Source: Lepidostoma basale (lineage: Eukaryota > Arthropoda > Insecta > Trichoptera > Lepidostomatidae). Taken from it: 64,000 nt of DNA. Location of the stretch: positions 3,254,501 to 3,318,500 of the forward strand of contig JAHDVF020000016.1 in assembly GCA_022606425.2 (NCBI GenBank). Reading direction: 5' to 3'. Below the pieces are notes generated by a model. The model saw only the letters and a list, made by a program, of their open reading frames with translations. It was not told where the DNA came from and made no database searches. Both the position numbers and the translations under genes were made by a program. Shown piece after piece: positions 33,837-44,852 of this stretch. Within the stretch, counting starts at the first letter, position 1. Each line of letters begins with the position of its first letter.

Positions 33837-34048
33837 GGAATTCCATAATGACGATTTTTTGTATGTATTAAAACACTGTTATTTTCACTTTTGAGTTTAT
33901 TTTTCTCTACATATTTCGAAGGTTATACACCTTCATCATCGGGAGAACGAATTAACTGATTTTATCGTTCTCTCGATGGCGAAGGTGTAAAACCTTCGAA
34001 ATATGTCGAGAAAAATAAACTCTTAAGTGGAAATAACAGTGTTTTAAT
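33837..34048. repeat. Foldback element, family 7, with two hammerhead-like motifs
   Basis: Arms 33867-33945 and 33960-34048 are inverse (TAAAACACTGTTATTTTCAC, GAGTTTATTTTTCTC). Minus motif 33907-33945: CCGAUGA, U, helix II GAAGGU/ACCUUC (six perfect pairs), GAAA, UAUGU, A. Plus motif 33965-34009: UCGAUGG, C, same helix, GAAA, UAUGU, C. In both, helix I is UUCUC upstream and GAGAA downstream, five perfect pairs. The left flank GGAATTCCATAATGACGAT recurs at 48095. Confidence 0.85.
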
Positions 34049-34079
34049 TCTTAAAAAAATCGAATTTATTATTTCTTAA

Positions 34080-34205
34080 ACAATGATATAAAACTCAATA
34101 ATCAATGGTTACGTTCATAATTATTCGTATTCGAAACACGTCTTTCCTATATTATAAAATGAAACATCCAGAAAACAGACGTTTTTATTTCGTATTGTAA
34201 TTATT
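34080..34205 (+). repeat. 'GATAATGCC' element fragment
   Basis: AACAATGATATAAAACTC, ATTCGAAACACGTC, then CAGAAAACAGACGTTTTTATTTCG match family arms; the hairpin part is lost. Confidence 0.5.
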
Positions 34206-34944
34206 ATGTTAGTAATACACGAGCGATTTTTGTTTAATGAAGATAACATGTACACAAAAAAGCCCGTAACCATGCGTAAACTGTGTAAATATTTTATTAC
34301 CATAATCTAAACAGAGTTGTAATTTTGAAATATTTTCGATTAATAAGCTTAAAAATGTAATCAAGCATAATATTATTCGTTTAATTTTAACTTTTTATAA
34401 ATTTTTCACAAAGGTTAAATTCAAACGAAAGCCTTTAAATATTCCCTTTACCAACTTAAAATAGTTAGTAATGTTATTTGCCTTCTTACATGATGTTTTC
34501 GAGATTCTACGTAGGGGCTCATGTATCTCTTGTCTTGTGTACATGGTCGGAGGCGAAGATACTCGTATAATAGTTTACGCTGCGAGTGGCGGTCAGACGC
34601 GTTACTTCTCGTTTGCAAGACAGCTTCTCTTATGATACAGCACCATTCCGAAAAATAACATAAAAACATTTTCTCATAAAAGTCATCTTGTAGAGAATTG
34701 ATGTTTTTAGGATTACTGTTGAATTCAAGATTCTTGAAGCCTTTTTTTTCGACAGATTTATTACATTTAATTATTTACAATCCTGACATAATTCCAATCT
34801 TTCTCACAAATCTTCTCTGCCAATATTTTCTCCTGTTTTCATCAATCTTTCAAAGAGTTAAACAAACAATATAAAATGAAAATGTTTAATAAAATATAGT
34901 TCCAAACACTTTTATATATTTTTTTTTACTCAACTTAATTTTGT
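34206..34944. other. No recognised feature
   Basis: AT-rich; TACTCGTA at about 34560; 34500-34640 a little GC-richer. Confidence 0.4.
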
Positions 34945-35075
34945 TTTATCTGTTGGAGCTTGGTCAGGGTAACATAAACAAACAACATGTTTTTTAATTA
35001 AGTTTGTTTTTATAACCCTGATGAAGCTTCGATATGAGTGAAACCGGTTGGTTTGATAAAACAAAATAAAATGGT
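34945..35075. repeat. Foldback element, family 4
   Basis: ATTTTGTTTTATC and GATAAAACAAAAT are inverse outer ends. The left arm holds a deleted motif (minus 34951-34970, CUGACCAAGCUCC), the right arm the full one. Confidence 0.65.
35014..35050 (+). ncRNA. Hammerhead-like motif (family 4)
   Basis: CUGAUGA (exact core), extra A, helix II GCUU/GAGU, GAAA, palindrome ACCGGU, U. Helix I AACC/GGUU adjoins the core exactly. Confidence 0.72.
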
Positions 35076-35239
35076 GTAAAAACGAAGTATAAAATTGTTT
35101 GGAATTATTTTTAATAATGCCACATCACAAATTAAGTGTTTCATACCAAAGGACAACATGTTTATTGTTTTAAATAAATATTTACGCACTTTACACTTCC
35201 ATGTTTCAGTTTTACAATACGAGTATATTAACTTCATTG

Positions 35240-36060
35240 TGAGTTAATATATCAGAAAATTATATTACAAATTAATATTCATAGTTGAATTGATGGCTCG
35301 GATTCAACCTTTGACACGCGTTGATGGATAAGTTATCCCCTTATTCAGTTATAGATAGTGCGTACATGAGCGCCCCCAGACTCTGCATATAATAATACAC
35401 CCGCATAGCTTTGCTTTTAGCATGGAAAACTTGTCGATTTCAGTCCAATCCATTCATTTTAACAAATGGAACAGTAGCGAATATAGTATAAAAACTTCAC
35501 TACCGGCTTAAAATAAATACTATTATACAAATGCCTTTAGTATTTAAGCTGACTTTTTTAGGGAGATCTAATGATTTTACTGAAAATCCTTAATAGAGGT
35601 TCATTTGAAATAATAATGAAATAAATATCTGTATTTCCTGTTCTTTTGGTACCAGCGAGCCCGGCAAACCAGGTCGCTGTCGAAATAAATACAAAAGTAA
35701 ATGGAATTCTTAAAAAATCATTTAATTGCTCTATTATTAAAATTAAGCATACGTATTTTAATAGACAGGTTTTTAGACACATTTTAAAAATCCACTGTAG
35801 CATCATTACGTAATTTACGGAAATGATAGACACATTTACGCTGATTTGGTTTTCTAGGATACATATTATATGTGTCACACAGAATATCAACTTTTGGTCG
35901 GATTTAAATTTTGTTTGTGACCATTATTGTAAGTACCTATCTCGCTTTCGCGCATCTTTCGTATATGTAATATTACAGTTTCGCCACTGCGTCAAGTTAA
36001 ATGATTTTAAATAAAATACACTTTTAGTAATTTGTATTAACACCTTTTTATTTGGTAACA
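35240..36060. other. Spacer with a decayed motif at 35648-35683
   Basis: Plus 35648-35683: ACCAG-CGAGC-CCGGC, AAACCAGGUC, GCTGTCGAAATAAA; a family 6 copy with a damaged helix and no 5' core. Otherwise single-copy. Confidence 0.45.
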
Positions 36061-36097
36061 CCAACCAGTTTCGCTCCCGTCGGAGCTTCGTCAGGGT
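36061..36097 (-). ncRNA. Hammerhead-like motif (family 4)
   Basis: Minus strand: CUGACGA (matches consensus), extra A, helix II GCUCC/GGAGC (five perfect pairs, 4-nt loop), GAAA, CUGGU, U. Helix I CACC/GGUG. With 35014 this shows paired changes in helix I (AACC/GGUU). Confidence 0.75.
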
Positions 36098-36156
36098 GAG
36101 AGAGTAAACTGAATATGGTTCGTAAAAAAAGCTTCGTCAGGGTGAGAAAGTAAACT
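36084..36156. repeat. 27-bp direct repeat
   Basis: AGCTTCGTCAGGGTGAGA.AGTAAACT occurs at 36084-36110 and 36130-36156, duplicating the 5' part of the ribozyme motif and its upstream flank. Confidence 0.85.
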
Positions 36157-36159
36157 AAA

Positions 36160-37495
36160 ATTAAATGATTTTGTTAGTTTGCTTATAACTGTTTACCGAA
36201 TATTGTGTTCTTATATATTCTGATAAACAATACCACAAAATCAAATTTTATTGAGAACATTTATATAATGGTACAACGTGCATGTAAATATTCGGAAATC
36301 CTTATATCCCCGTTTTTAAATACCCTTACCAAAAGCGAGCGACACTCGAGATGAATGTATAATGGGATTACATTGTTCAGTACAGCTATCCTACAAGTTA
36401 CAAAGGACCATTTCCATCGTCTGTTTGGTTGCCAGTTTATTTTCCTTTTAAACAACTCTTTGTATCTATTCTCCCTCAAAGTAATGTAGTTTTTTCCACC
36501 CAAAAATGTACATGTAAAAACAACGCTATAAAAGCTCGCGCGGACAAATTATCCGCGCCGTATCCCGAAGAACAAACTGCTCCTGATATATTCTATCAAA
36601 GGAGCCCTCCCACCTTTTTCTGGGAATGTAAATGCGTACATTATTTTGTTGTCACAAAATAAATAACAAGTCAAATTGTGGATACGGCTCGCGTAATCCC
36701 AAAGAAAATTACGCGGTCTTATCTAGAATGTATTTGTCCCAGAGCACACGCGCGATACCACAGTCCATAGTCTTCAAAATTTATGAACGACTTTTTTATA
36801 TTATGGAAATACACGAGGAGGAATTCCCACATACCGTGTGTTCCAGAAACGAGGAAATGGTGAGGAGGTTATGCGCCAAAGTTTTCCTTATTTAAAAATA
36901 ATCAGTTATTATTAAACATCACTTTAAACACGAACGTGAGAGTTTATCACTATAACATCTTCCGCTTCTTCTTCACCTTTTAAATGCCGGGAGGTATTCA
37001 TATGGTTGGACCCCGAGGGTCAACAATTATTTTGTGAAAATCAAAACCTATTAAATACATATTTTTGGAAAAATGGTAAAAGTATAATACATTATTGAGA
37101 TATACTAAATAAATCATGCGTGCTTCGTTTATGCCTTCATTTATCAAAAAAAAAAAAAACTTTAATTCTCACAAGACGGCACAATTCTTATCGTTCAAAC
37201 ACGTCAAATATGAACACGAATTTTAATTAACGGATATTACTGTAATTACCGATAAAATATACATCTAGAGCGCATGTGTGTTACGAATGTCAACCCTACA
37301 TAGCGACGCATTTTGGTTGACCAAAGAAGCTTTTTTTAAATCAATGGAATATAGATAATTTTTGACAATATGTTGCATCTTATTATTTCAAAGAGATGTA
37401 ACTATACATTTAAAATATTATTTTATTTAAAACAGTTAAACTTGGTTAAATATTAATATTTAATATAAATATTAATACTTAAGTGTTAAAGTATC
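36160..37495. other. Single-copy stretch
   Basis: 36250-36900 is of more balanced composition, with frames on both strands (for example 36632-36895 plus) but no recognisable domain. No repeat matches. Confidence 0.35.
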
Positions 37496-37498
37496 GCG

Positions 37499-37656
37499 TC
37501 AATAGTTAGAGTCACACTGTTTGTGCAGAGTTTTGATTCTGCCAATTGCCTCTTGCGACATGAACTTCCAGCTGTCTTTCCATCTCCTGGAGAACTTCCA
37601 GGCATTCTTCTTCCCTCTAGTTACCCATGCCTTCATAAAGAAAGGTGTGGTTATCT
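37499..37656 (-). CDS. Unrecognised reading frame, possible terminal exon
   Basis: Minus-strand frame of about 51 codons ending at TGA (37499-37501). It is rich in Lys, Trp and Arg: MKAWVTRGKKNAWKFSRR, then WKDSWKFMSQEA, IGRIKTLHKQ. A plausible splice acceptor (TTCTCTTATTTAG) precedes it near 37657. It matches no repeat in the window and no family I know. It could be a last exon of a host gene or a transposon relic. Confidence 0.28.
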
Positions 37657-37939
37657 CTAAATAAGAGAAACATTATTTAAATACTTGAATATAGATTATG
37701 TTACTTGCTTGATATTAATATTTAAGACAAGAAATAGCTATTATTATTTTGACGGCGGCAACTTTATTAAATAAAATCTTTATAAACTACGAAATACGTT
37801 TGAGCAAAATAAAACTATTTTATGAAATTCGTTGCTAAATGAAGAAATTTCCTCTTGATCTGTCGGTGAAAACTATATTATGATGCATGCAAACTGGAAA
37901 CTGAATATGGATGATCAAGGTGTTTACAAGGTACAACAA

Positions 37940-38055
37940 ACTTGCATCTTTGTCTCTATTGAGATACAATTAAAAATTTCATGAATTAACCACCCACCAT
38001 GGGTGAAAATCCAGGATTCGTGTACAAGTATAAGTATACATTCACAAAAAATATT
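37940..38055 (-). repeat. Family G outer arm fragment
   Basis: TTGCATCTTTGTCTCTATTG, AGATACAATTAA, then CATGGGTGAAAATCCAG and GTGTACAAG match the right arm of the 40588-40962 foldback. Confidence 0.6.
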
Positions 38056-38439
38056 TATATCGAAAATGTATTTTTTAAAGATAATTGTCAGTTTCTTCTA
38101 TTTTCTTTATTCCCGGGTTCACGGGGAGAAATATCAAAGTGAAATGTTTAAATTGGAGACATTCATATTATTTTCACTGCGACCTGAATGTTGTGCTTGT
38201 TGCCAATAAAGTGGAAATTTCGGGGAACATCTCCGGCCGCTGCACAGGGTTCCGTTTCATAAAAGCGTCTCGCTTCAAATTATACAAATACATATTGTAG
38301 CTGAAAATATTTTTGGATTGAACATGTTACTTCATTTATGGGCGATTCTAAAATGTATTAAAAACAAGACATTCATTTTTAACTATGTATGTAAATGTAA
38401 AATAATATAATAATATTTTTTATGACTATTATTTATTGT
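38056..38439. other. No recognised feature
   Basis: Single-copy; frames 38003-38209 and 38085-38300 carry no motif. Confidence 0.35.
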
Positions 38440-38570
38440 TTCTTGAACAATGATGTAAAACTCCATATTAAACAATTAATATAAATGAAAACTGTTTCAA
38501 GGAGTTTTTTTTAATTTTACATGGACTGACATGTTTTGCCCTTCTTAAGACATTATTAAATGGGGCGAGA
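38440..38570 (-). repeat. 'GATAATGCC' element, left half
   Basis: TTGAACAATGATGTAAAACT, AATGAAAACTGTTTC, then minus motif 38526-38560: UUAAUAA, U, helix GUCUU/AGGGC, AAAA, ACAUGU, C. Core changed at several positions. Confidence 0.6.
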
Positions 38571-38842
38571 ATCAAGTGCGGGATCGTTTATATACACGAG
38601 TTAATGTAACAGAATATTGTTATTATGGCAATTGAAGGAGTTTACAATAGTAAGGAGGTGAAAGTTACAAAATACTGTAAAGCATTTCTTGGAATCAAGT
38701 TTAAATACATTTTAAGACTTCTAATTGACGTAATACAAATATTGAAGTTCTTAAGGTAGATTCAAATAAATTATTTTCTTAGAAAAACATATTTTTATAA
38801 TAATTGACGAATTGCTATGGTAGTGAATTTACATATTTCAAA

Positions 38843-39213
38843 TATAGGGTGTTTGTTTAGTGGTTAAGTTTTAAAACTGGCAATATTGTCTCATAAAGGA
38901 TGTTTTTTAGAGGTGTACAAATTAAAAATAAAAATAAAAACACATTAACATAATGTTAATGTGTATGATATTGGCTTTATTTAATAGAAAATTTTATGCC
39001 ATTATTGTTTTTATATGATTTTGGGCATATTAGTGCCCCGGCTAGCTCGAATGAAGCGCAATCGTGAAGTCCAATTTTCGACACCTTTATTGAACAACTG
39101 AGTAAAATGGTAATATGTACTGACTACAAATTAACTACCAACTGTCAAATTGACAGTTTTCAAAAAAAAAATTGCCAGTTTAAAAACCAAACCTTTAAGA
39201 AAAACTTCCTATA
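38843..39213. mobile_element. MITE-like element, 371 bp
   Basis: Inverted ends of about 40 bp: GTGGTTAAGTTTTAAAACTG, GCAAT on the left and ATTGCCAGTTTAAAAACC on the right, both flanked by TATA. Two further palindromes lie inside (CACATTAACAT/ATGTTAATGTG at 38941-38963; AACTGTCAA/TTGACAGTT near 39141). No coding frame. The superfamily is unclear; TA-type target duplication suggests Tc1/mariner-like. Confidence 0.6.
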
Positions 39214-39507
39214 TATTCATGATTCTTAGTATACAAGTACAGTAATATTATCCTTCCGCGTTGTGGTGGGATCTATCGATGTATTCTTCTCGTCTTGATC
39301 TGTAATATGAGAAACACTGCAGAATCAGAAGTTCACAGAATCTAATTTGATAATGGAACTATATTAAGGAGTGAAGATGAGTATATTAGAGTTTGTTCGT
39401 TAATTCGTGTATAATAGGGTTTTTAATATAATTTTTTATTATATTTATTAGTATTTTTATTTTATTTATAATAATTATTATTATTACTTTTATTATATAT
39501 AAGAATA

Positions 39508-39600
39508 TAAAACTAACTAACTAACTAACTAACCATCACGCCGTCTCCCCGAAAGGGTAGGCAGAAAGAATGGACTGTCACACTTTTACTGATGCGGCAC
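39508..39600 (-). mobile_element. RTE-type LINE tail with (TTAG)n
   Basis: aactaactaactaactaac, catcacgccgtctccccga, ggtaggcagaaagaatgga: the last 85 bp of the 4319 family, inverted, little diverged. Confidence 0.8.
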
Positions 39601-40585
39601 TCCATCCTTCTCTTTTCGCCCTGCGGGAGACGCGGTGTGATGGGTTGCGAACCTCATCGCCACCAATAGGCATCTCCCGCGCACACTTCGATCTTCCAAC
39701 ATCCACAAAATAAATCTAAAACAAATAATATAAATACAATGATATAAAATAAAATAACAAAATAAAAATAATTTAATACAAAATGTTATTTTTAGATGGT
39801 GCACATTTGTCTATTTAATTTATGTTCCACGAATCCACCGTTTTTTAAATTTAGCACATAATGTAATAACACATAATGTTTTTCCGATGTTGCACAAGTT
39901 GACATGGACGATCCGGACTTTTGTGTTTATTTAATTTATGTTACACGTATCCACCGTTTTTTTTAAATTAGCTGTTATATGATTTAATTAATGTTCCACG
40001 TATCCACTTTTTTTATTTGGCAGTAATTAAGAGTATAAGAATATATTATATAATAATCACCAAACAATAACCAATATCAATCTGATGTATCCCGAATTGA
40101 ATCCGGTGAATTTATGCTCATAGGATAAATTTTAGCTATCCACGTGAACTAATGAAGCATTAAGTGCCGTCTAATAAAAACTGCACTTGGCTTTTTGTCG
40201 TCCTTCGTCTTACTCTCCGCGTTCTCCCGATCATTTCGGATCCGATTGAACTGCGATATTTGTATCCACTCGAGCATCAAATTATAATGTGGATCTAGAA
40301 TACAATTCAAACAGATCATTTGTTATACACAAAGGAATAAATACGTTTCTCGGAAGCGAAGCAACAATAAGGCAATAGAATTACACCGAAGTCAGATGTC
40401 GACGAGTGCGAATTTGATAATACGATAATAATTATGTTGATTTGTATACAACATCATTTTATCAGCCCTTTCTTACCATCTTGTCTTCTATGCAAGATAT
40501 TTCTCAAATTAATGTTTATATTTCTCCTATATAACATATATAACATCTTCTCCTATATAACATCTGACAGATCATGTAAACAATT
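39601..40585. other. Spacer with short dispersed repeats
   Basis: TTTAATTTATGTTCCACG.ATCCACC followed by a T run occurs near 39816, 39936 and 39983: a small degenerate array. 39595-39690 is GC-richer. No gene. Confidence 0.45.
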
Positions 40586-40587
40586 TA

Positions 40588-40962
40588 ATAATACAACAAC
40601 ATTTTGAATGTATACAAATTCTTGTAGACAAATACTAGATTTCACCCATTGCGGATAAATTATTTTTATTTTACAAGGATTAATTGTATCTCAATAGAGA
40701 CGAAGATGCAAATTGTTTTTCTGGGAACAGAAGGTGGTGGCCGAGGCGCTTACAGGACTTATGACCTGTCATTGGTTGGGTTGAGCGATCGCTTCACGTT
40801 TAACAACATTCCCCATTCCGCCGTTTCCAATTTGCATCTTCGTCTCTATTGAGATACAATTAATCCTTATAAAATAAAAATAATTTATCCGCAATGGGTG
40901 AAATCCAGTATTTGTCTACAAGAATTTGTATTCTTTCAAAATGTTGTTGTATAAATATTACT
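40588..40962. repeat. Large foldback carrying a family G core
   Basis: Arms 40588-40716 and 40828-40962 are near-perfect inverse copies (ACAACAACATTTTGAATG, CTTGTAGACAAATAC, GGATAAATTATTTTTATTTT, AATTGTATCTCAATAGAGAC). The 110-bp centre is the GGTGGCCGAGGCGCTTACAG, CATTGGTTGGG, GCGATCGCTTC block of family G. Arm similarity is high, so it formed or moved recently. Confidence 0.85.
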
Positions 40963-40974
40963 GGTACATGCAGG

Positions 40975-41336
40975 CAAAAAATTGAAGAGACATCTCCAGG
41001 CGAAATCTAGTACTGTATGATTTGCATAGACTTTCACAGTACATTAATAAAGGTTTTCTGCTTAATGCTTTCTAATCTTAATATAGATGACGCTAGTGTA
41101 GAGTGAACGTAAAAATGTGAAAATAGGTGTAGAAACCTACCATATATACAAGTTCCAAAAAGTTTGTCAGACGTGGTGGTCATAACGGCGGAATGGGGAA
41201 TGTTGTTAAACGTGAAGCGATCGCTCAACCCAACCAATGACAGGTCATAAGTCCTGTAAGCGCCTCGGCCACCACCTTCTGTTCCCAGAAAATAATTTGC
41301 ATCTTCGTCTTTATTGAGATACAATTAATCCTTGTA
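40975..41336 (-). repeat. SINE-like repeat, family G, full copy
   Basis: Inverse of the 29885 copy and more complete: GATGTCTCTTCAAT end at 40975, then TGACGCTAGTGTAGAG, TTGTCAGACGTGGTGGTCAT, the GCGATCGCT block, and AGATACAATTAATCC at 41336. About 360 bp, no coding frame. Confidence 0.75.
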
Positions 41337-41378
41337 AAATTTTATAATATTTTAAATATGTATCTTTATAATATGTAT

Positions 41379-41412
41379 CACTGAAGAAGAACTGGTTGTC
41401 CGAAACATGTCT
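41379..41412 (+). ncRNA. Hammerhead-like motif (family 1)
   Basis: CUGAAGA, extra A, helix II GAAC/GUCC (one mismatch), GAAA, palindrome ACAUGU, C. Upstream ATATTTTAAATATGTATC and downstream AGTGTTGTATA are shared with 32289. Confidence 0.65.
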
Positions 41413-41615
41413 ATGAGTTTTAATATTTTTTAAATGTAAGTGTTGTATACCATATACAAAGTATTTAAAAAAAACAGAAATTAATATTTACATATTTATA
41501 TTATGTATTGTGGTGTTTAATAATAATGCAAAACTCGATTTTTTTTTTAAATTTAACTATCTAATTATATCATCCCATTTTTCTGTAGGGCTGGCCTTTT
41601 TTCATTTTAATTTGC

Positions 41616-41760
41616 ATTTCTTCTTCTTCTTCTTCATTGTTGGCCTTCTTCCCTCCACTGCTGGATATAGGCCTCTTCCAATTTTTTCCACTCCTCTCTA
41701 TCCTGCCCCCTTTGTATCCAAGATTTTCCAACCCTTTTGACAATATCATCGGTTCATCTC
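41616..41760 (-). mobile_element. LINE 3' fragment with (GAA)n tail
   Basis: Tail cttcttcttcttcttc, then the inverse of coding like GLYPAVE and a region resembling the ends at 63188 and 44222. 5'-truncated; family not resolved. Confidence 0.5.
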
Positions 41761-42694
41761 ATCATTTCAATATATAAAAAGCATTACATATTTTTCCCCA
41801 ATACACTAAAGATAAAAGTTTGAGATACAGAATAATAAATAATACATAATAAAATAATAAACAGAGCAAGAAAAAAAACTAAAATATAAAAAAAATAACA
41901 AAATGAATTAACAATTATAATAAGGACAGTGCTTCCCTACACTATCACAAAATAACTTCGAGGTGACACAATTTGGCAAATATTATATATTGCTTATAGA
42001 GTTGTGTATGCAACATATTTTTGGTGTGGCAAATATCTTAGACATGTACTCGTAACATGTGTAAGATATTTGCTGAGATATCTCAATGTTGCCAAGATTA
42101 TTTGTTTCATGTAATATTAACATTTATTCAATAAATACCAGTATGCTCTCATTCAGAAGTACAGTAATCGGATGAGCGTTGTTTCCTGTACTGTACCTAT
42201 TAACCACTTTCCGCAGAACTCATGCGGTCCGAGCTTGAAATGCGATGAGTTGAGAGAATAAAATATGAGAAACGAAATTGGCAAAGGGAGATTAAGGTTC
42301 ACTCTGTTCCAGTTTCTGGGGGAAGCTGGGGACTGATGGACCATTACCTCAGTATTAGGGCGCGGCTGATGGCCGTTCGGATATTGGGGCTTATTCCGAA
42401 CACTTTGAACATTTTATTACTCGCTTATATCCCGACGACTTAAAGTTGATTGCTTATCAATAATTTCTTGATACCGTTAGTAAGGGCTAATATAGAAAAT
42501 TTAATGGACTACTTGCTACATATAAGAACACTGGTTTCGAAAAAGGGTTTTCGTAATCTTCGTGAATAGTACGGAATTGCCAAAGCCTATACGAATTATC
42601 GATCCGAGTTAAAGAACTAAAAAATGTTTTCAGAGTATTAAACCTACCAGTTGTATCCGGGAAGAGGCTCTATATTATTTATTACGTTTTATTA
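41761..42694. other. Spacer with a strong hairpin
   Basis: At 42029-42074 CAAATATCTTAGACATGT faces its inverse across a loop containing TACTCGTA; weaker pairing extends to about 42008-42095. 42130-42400 is GC-richer single-copy DNA. Confidence 0.5.
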
Positions 42695-42838
42695 ATGCCA
42701 GGTGATAGAACACTGCAGATGTTCAGACAGAAGAATGGATAGGGATAGTCAGAAACAGATTTCAGTTAAGTACCCCTGTAGAGGAGGCCAAATCCCACAC
42801 TAAGATGTACCGCCGAGAAGAAGAAGAAGATTTCATTT
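42695..42838 (+). mobile_element. LINE 3' fragment with (GAA)n tail
   Basis: Plus frame EEWIGIVRNRFQLS, PVEEAKSHTKMYRREEE is the end of an RTE-like ORF2; the tail is gaagaagaagaag. 5'-truncated. Confidence 0.55.
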
Positions 42839-43099
42839 TACTTTCCTCATAGGAATTCTCATGAGATGTGTTCCGATTTTCGGGATATTAATTAATTGCT
42901 TTTATAATTAAAAGTATAATATGTATAATTTTTGTTTTCTGCAATAATCCTGATAATACAATGAAATAATCCATTATTTATAACAACAATATCAACATCA
43001 ACAATAACCCATTATTTATAATATTCCTAAAAACTTTTAGAAAAAATTCAAGAAATGATTCGGTTAGTTGATTTCGTTTAGGAATTAAGTGAACCAATT

Positions 43100-43215
43100 T
43101 TTTTTTCTCAAACAATGATGTAAAATCCATATTAAATAATTTATACGAAGTAAATCGTCTGTTTCCTAGTTTTATTATAGTTTATTTAAATGGCAGGGCA
43201 TTATCAAATTTAGCT
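43100..43215 (-). repeat. 'GATAATGCC' element fragment
   Basis: AAACAATGATGTAAAATCCA, TAAATCGTCTGTTTCC, GGGCATTATCAAATTT: left arm with most of the hairpin lost. Confidence 0.5.
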
Positions 43216-43263
43216 TAATAGCCAGAGCTACATTAGATTAATTATAGCAATTTTATTTATCGA

Positions 43264-43400
43264 AGACCATCCTGGCATAGAAGCAAGAGCTATGACTGCC
43301 ATACAGAACGTCCCGGGTTTTATTCCCGGCGATGGCGTCTTTGGTCTGGTGTAGAATTAACCTGACAATAAAATGGCGATAGATTAGCTACAAATTCAAT
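43264..43400 (+). mobile_element. SINE fragment, same family as 47016
   Basis: GACTGCCAT, CCCGGGTTTTATTCCCGGCG (mutated B box), GTCTGGTGTAGAATTAAC, GACAATAAAATGGCGATAGA. The A-box region is lost. Confidence 0.7.
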
Positions 43401-44221
43401 AAAATAGTTTAAAAATAAATCGTAGGCAGTAATTGGGTTTAAACGACGCACTATGTACAAAAAGTGCGAGTATTTTGCCTAATGAAAGTATTTGAATGTA
43501 TTTCGTGATTCATATAAAATTCCAATGCTCCACAACATACGTACAGATGTAATGACATCGTTAACTACGGACCTTCTGAAGACATTTATACTGAAAGCAA
43601 TCTGAGAATGTCTTTACTTGTAATTGGTCCAAGGCCGCGTCGCCGAGTAAGTGCCGTCTCCTAGTCTATTATGATGTTCTGCTGATGACAAATGAATAAT
43701 TGCTTCGCATTTTCTATCAAATTTCTTGTGAAATTTAATTATCCTCACCAAGAAATTTCACTGCAAGAGAAAAGGGTTCTTCTTTGAATAAATTTTAAAT
43801 AACAAAATGTATTACTCAAATAGGTATTTCAAGTAAAATATGCTAATATTCGTAAGAATCAATCAATGTGCGGTCAATCGAAATTATACTTATTATTTAT
43901 AAACAAATACAAGTGAGTAGTGCAAAGATCTAAAAAATGAACAAATTCAATATGTTTGGTATGTATTTTTATATTATAGATAACCATTTTTTTAGGTTTA
44001 TTTTCAATAAACATGAGATGTTATATTCTGTTGTAGGCTTTATGTCGTTCCTTTGGTGATGAAACTTTATTTAATTTGAAATTCGTTGAAATAAATAAAC
44101 TTAAAAGAGAAAAAACAACCTTTGAAATCAAAATTATTCAGAATAACGGATTTCTACAATCGAAACACAAAATTATTTGTTTAACTTATCATAAAATACT
44201 TGGTATTTATCCACTGTATGG
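43401..44221. other. No recognised feature
   Basis: Single-copy AT-rich DNA. Confidence 0.4.
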
Positions 44222-44405
44222 CTAGATAAAAAAGTGGACAAGGCGACTGCTGTGCTGGTGCACAGTTATGTTAGCACAACGATAACCAGAAGAGTCCGGG
44301 AAATGCCTGGATGCAGATCGCTCAGGATAGAAGGGAGTGGAAAGTACGAGAGGGGGCCTACGTTCAGGAGTGGATGGCCACAAAAGGCTGAAGAAGAAAA
44401 ATAAT
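44222..44405 (+). mobile_element. LINE 3' fragment with (GAA)n tail
   Basis: Plus frame IAQDRREWKVREGAYVQEWM, ATKG and a stop, then gaagaagaaa. AQDRREW..VQEW is the usual end of RTE-like ORF2. Confidence 0.6.
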
Positions 44406-44424
44406 ATTATATTTATTATAGCAT

Positions 44425-44778
44425 ATAAGTTGGAGTGACATCTCCAGGCGATATCTTGCAATACGAATATGGCGGTAGCCTTTCATATTGCGTTAAAAAG
44501 ATCTTCTGCTTAATGCTTAAAATCCAATCTTCATTGATGGCGCTAGTGTGTAGATTGAAACTACCATGTAAAGGGTGGTGTTACAGATTAACATATATAC
44601 AACTTCCAAAAAATTGTCAGACATGGTGGTCATAAGAAAAAGTGGAATGGGGAATGTTGTATTACACAAAGCGTGCGCTTAACCCAACCAATGACAGGTC
44701 ATAAGTCCTATAAACACCTGGATCACCATATTCTGTTTCCAATTTGCATCTTAGTCACTATTGAGATACAATTAATCC
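44425..44778 (-). repeat. SINE-like repeat, family G
   Basis: Inverse copy: GTGACATCTCCAGGCGA, ATGGCGCTAGTGTG, TGTCAGACATGGTGGTCAT, CCAACCAATGACAGGTCAT, TTGAGATACAATTAATCC. More diverged from the 40975 copy than the 40588 foldback is. Confidence 0.72.
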
Positions 44779-44803
44779 AAAAATAATATGGTTATTATAT
44801 TTA

Positions 44804-44844
44804 ATGCCAACTAGTTTCGTTTGGACCCAAACTTCATCAGGGCA
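44804..44844 (-). ncRNA. Hammerhead-like motif (family 3)
   Basis: Minus strand: CUGAUGA (exact), extra A, helix II GUUUGG/CCAAAC (six perfect pairs, GU loop), GAAA, palindrome ACUAGU, U. Helix I UGCC/GGCA. Confidence 0.75.
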
Positions 44845-44852
44845 ATATATTA

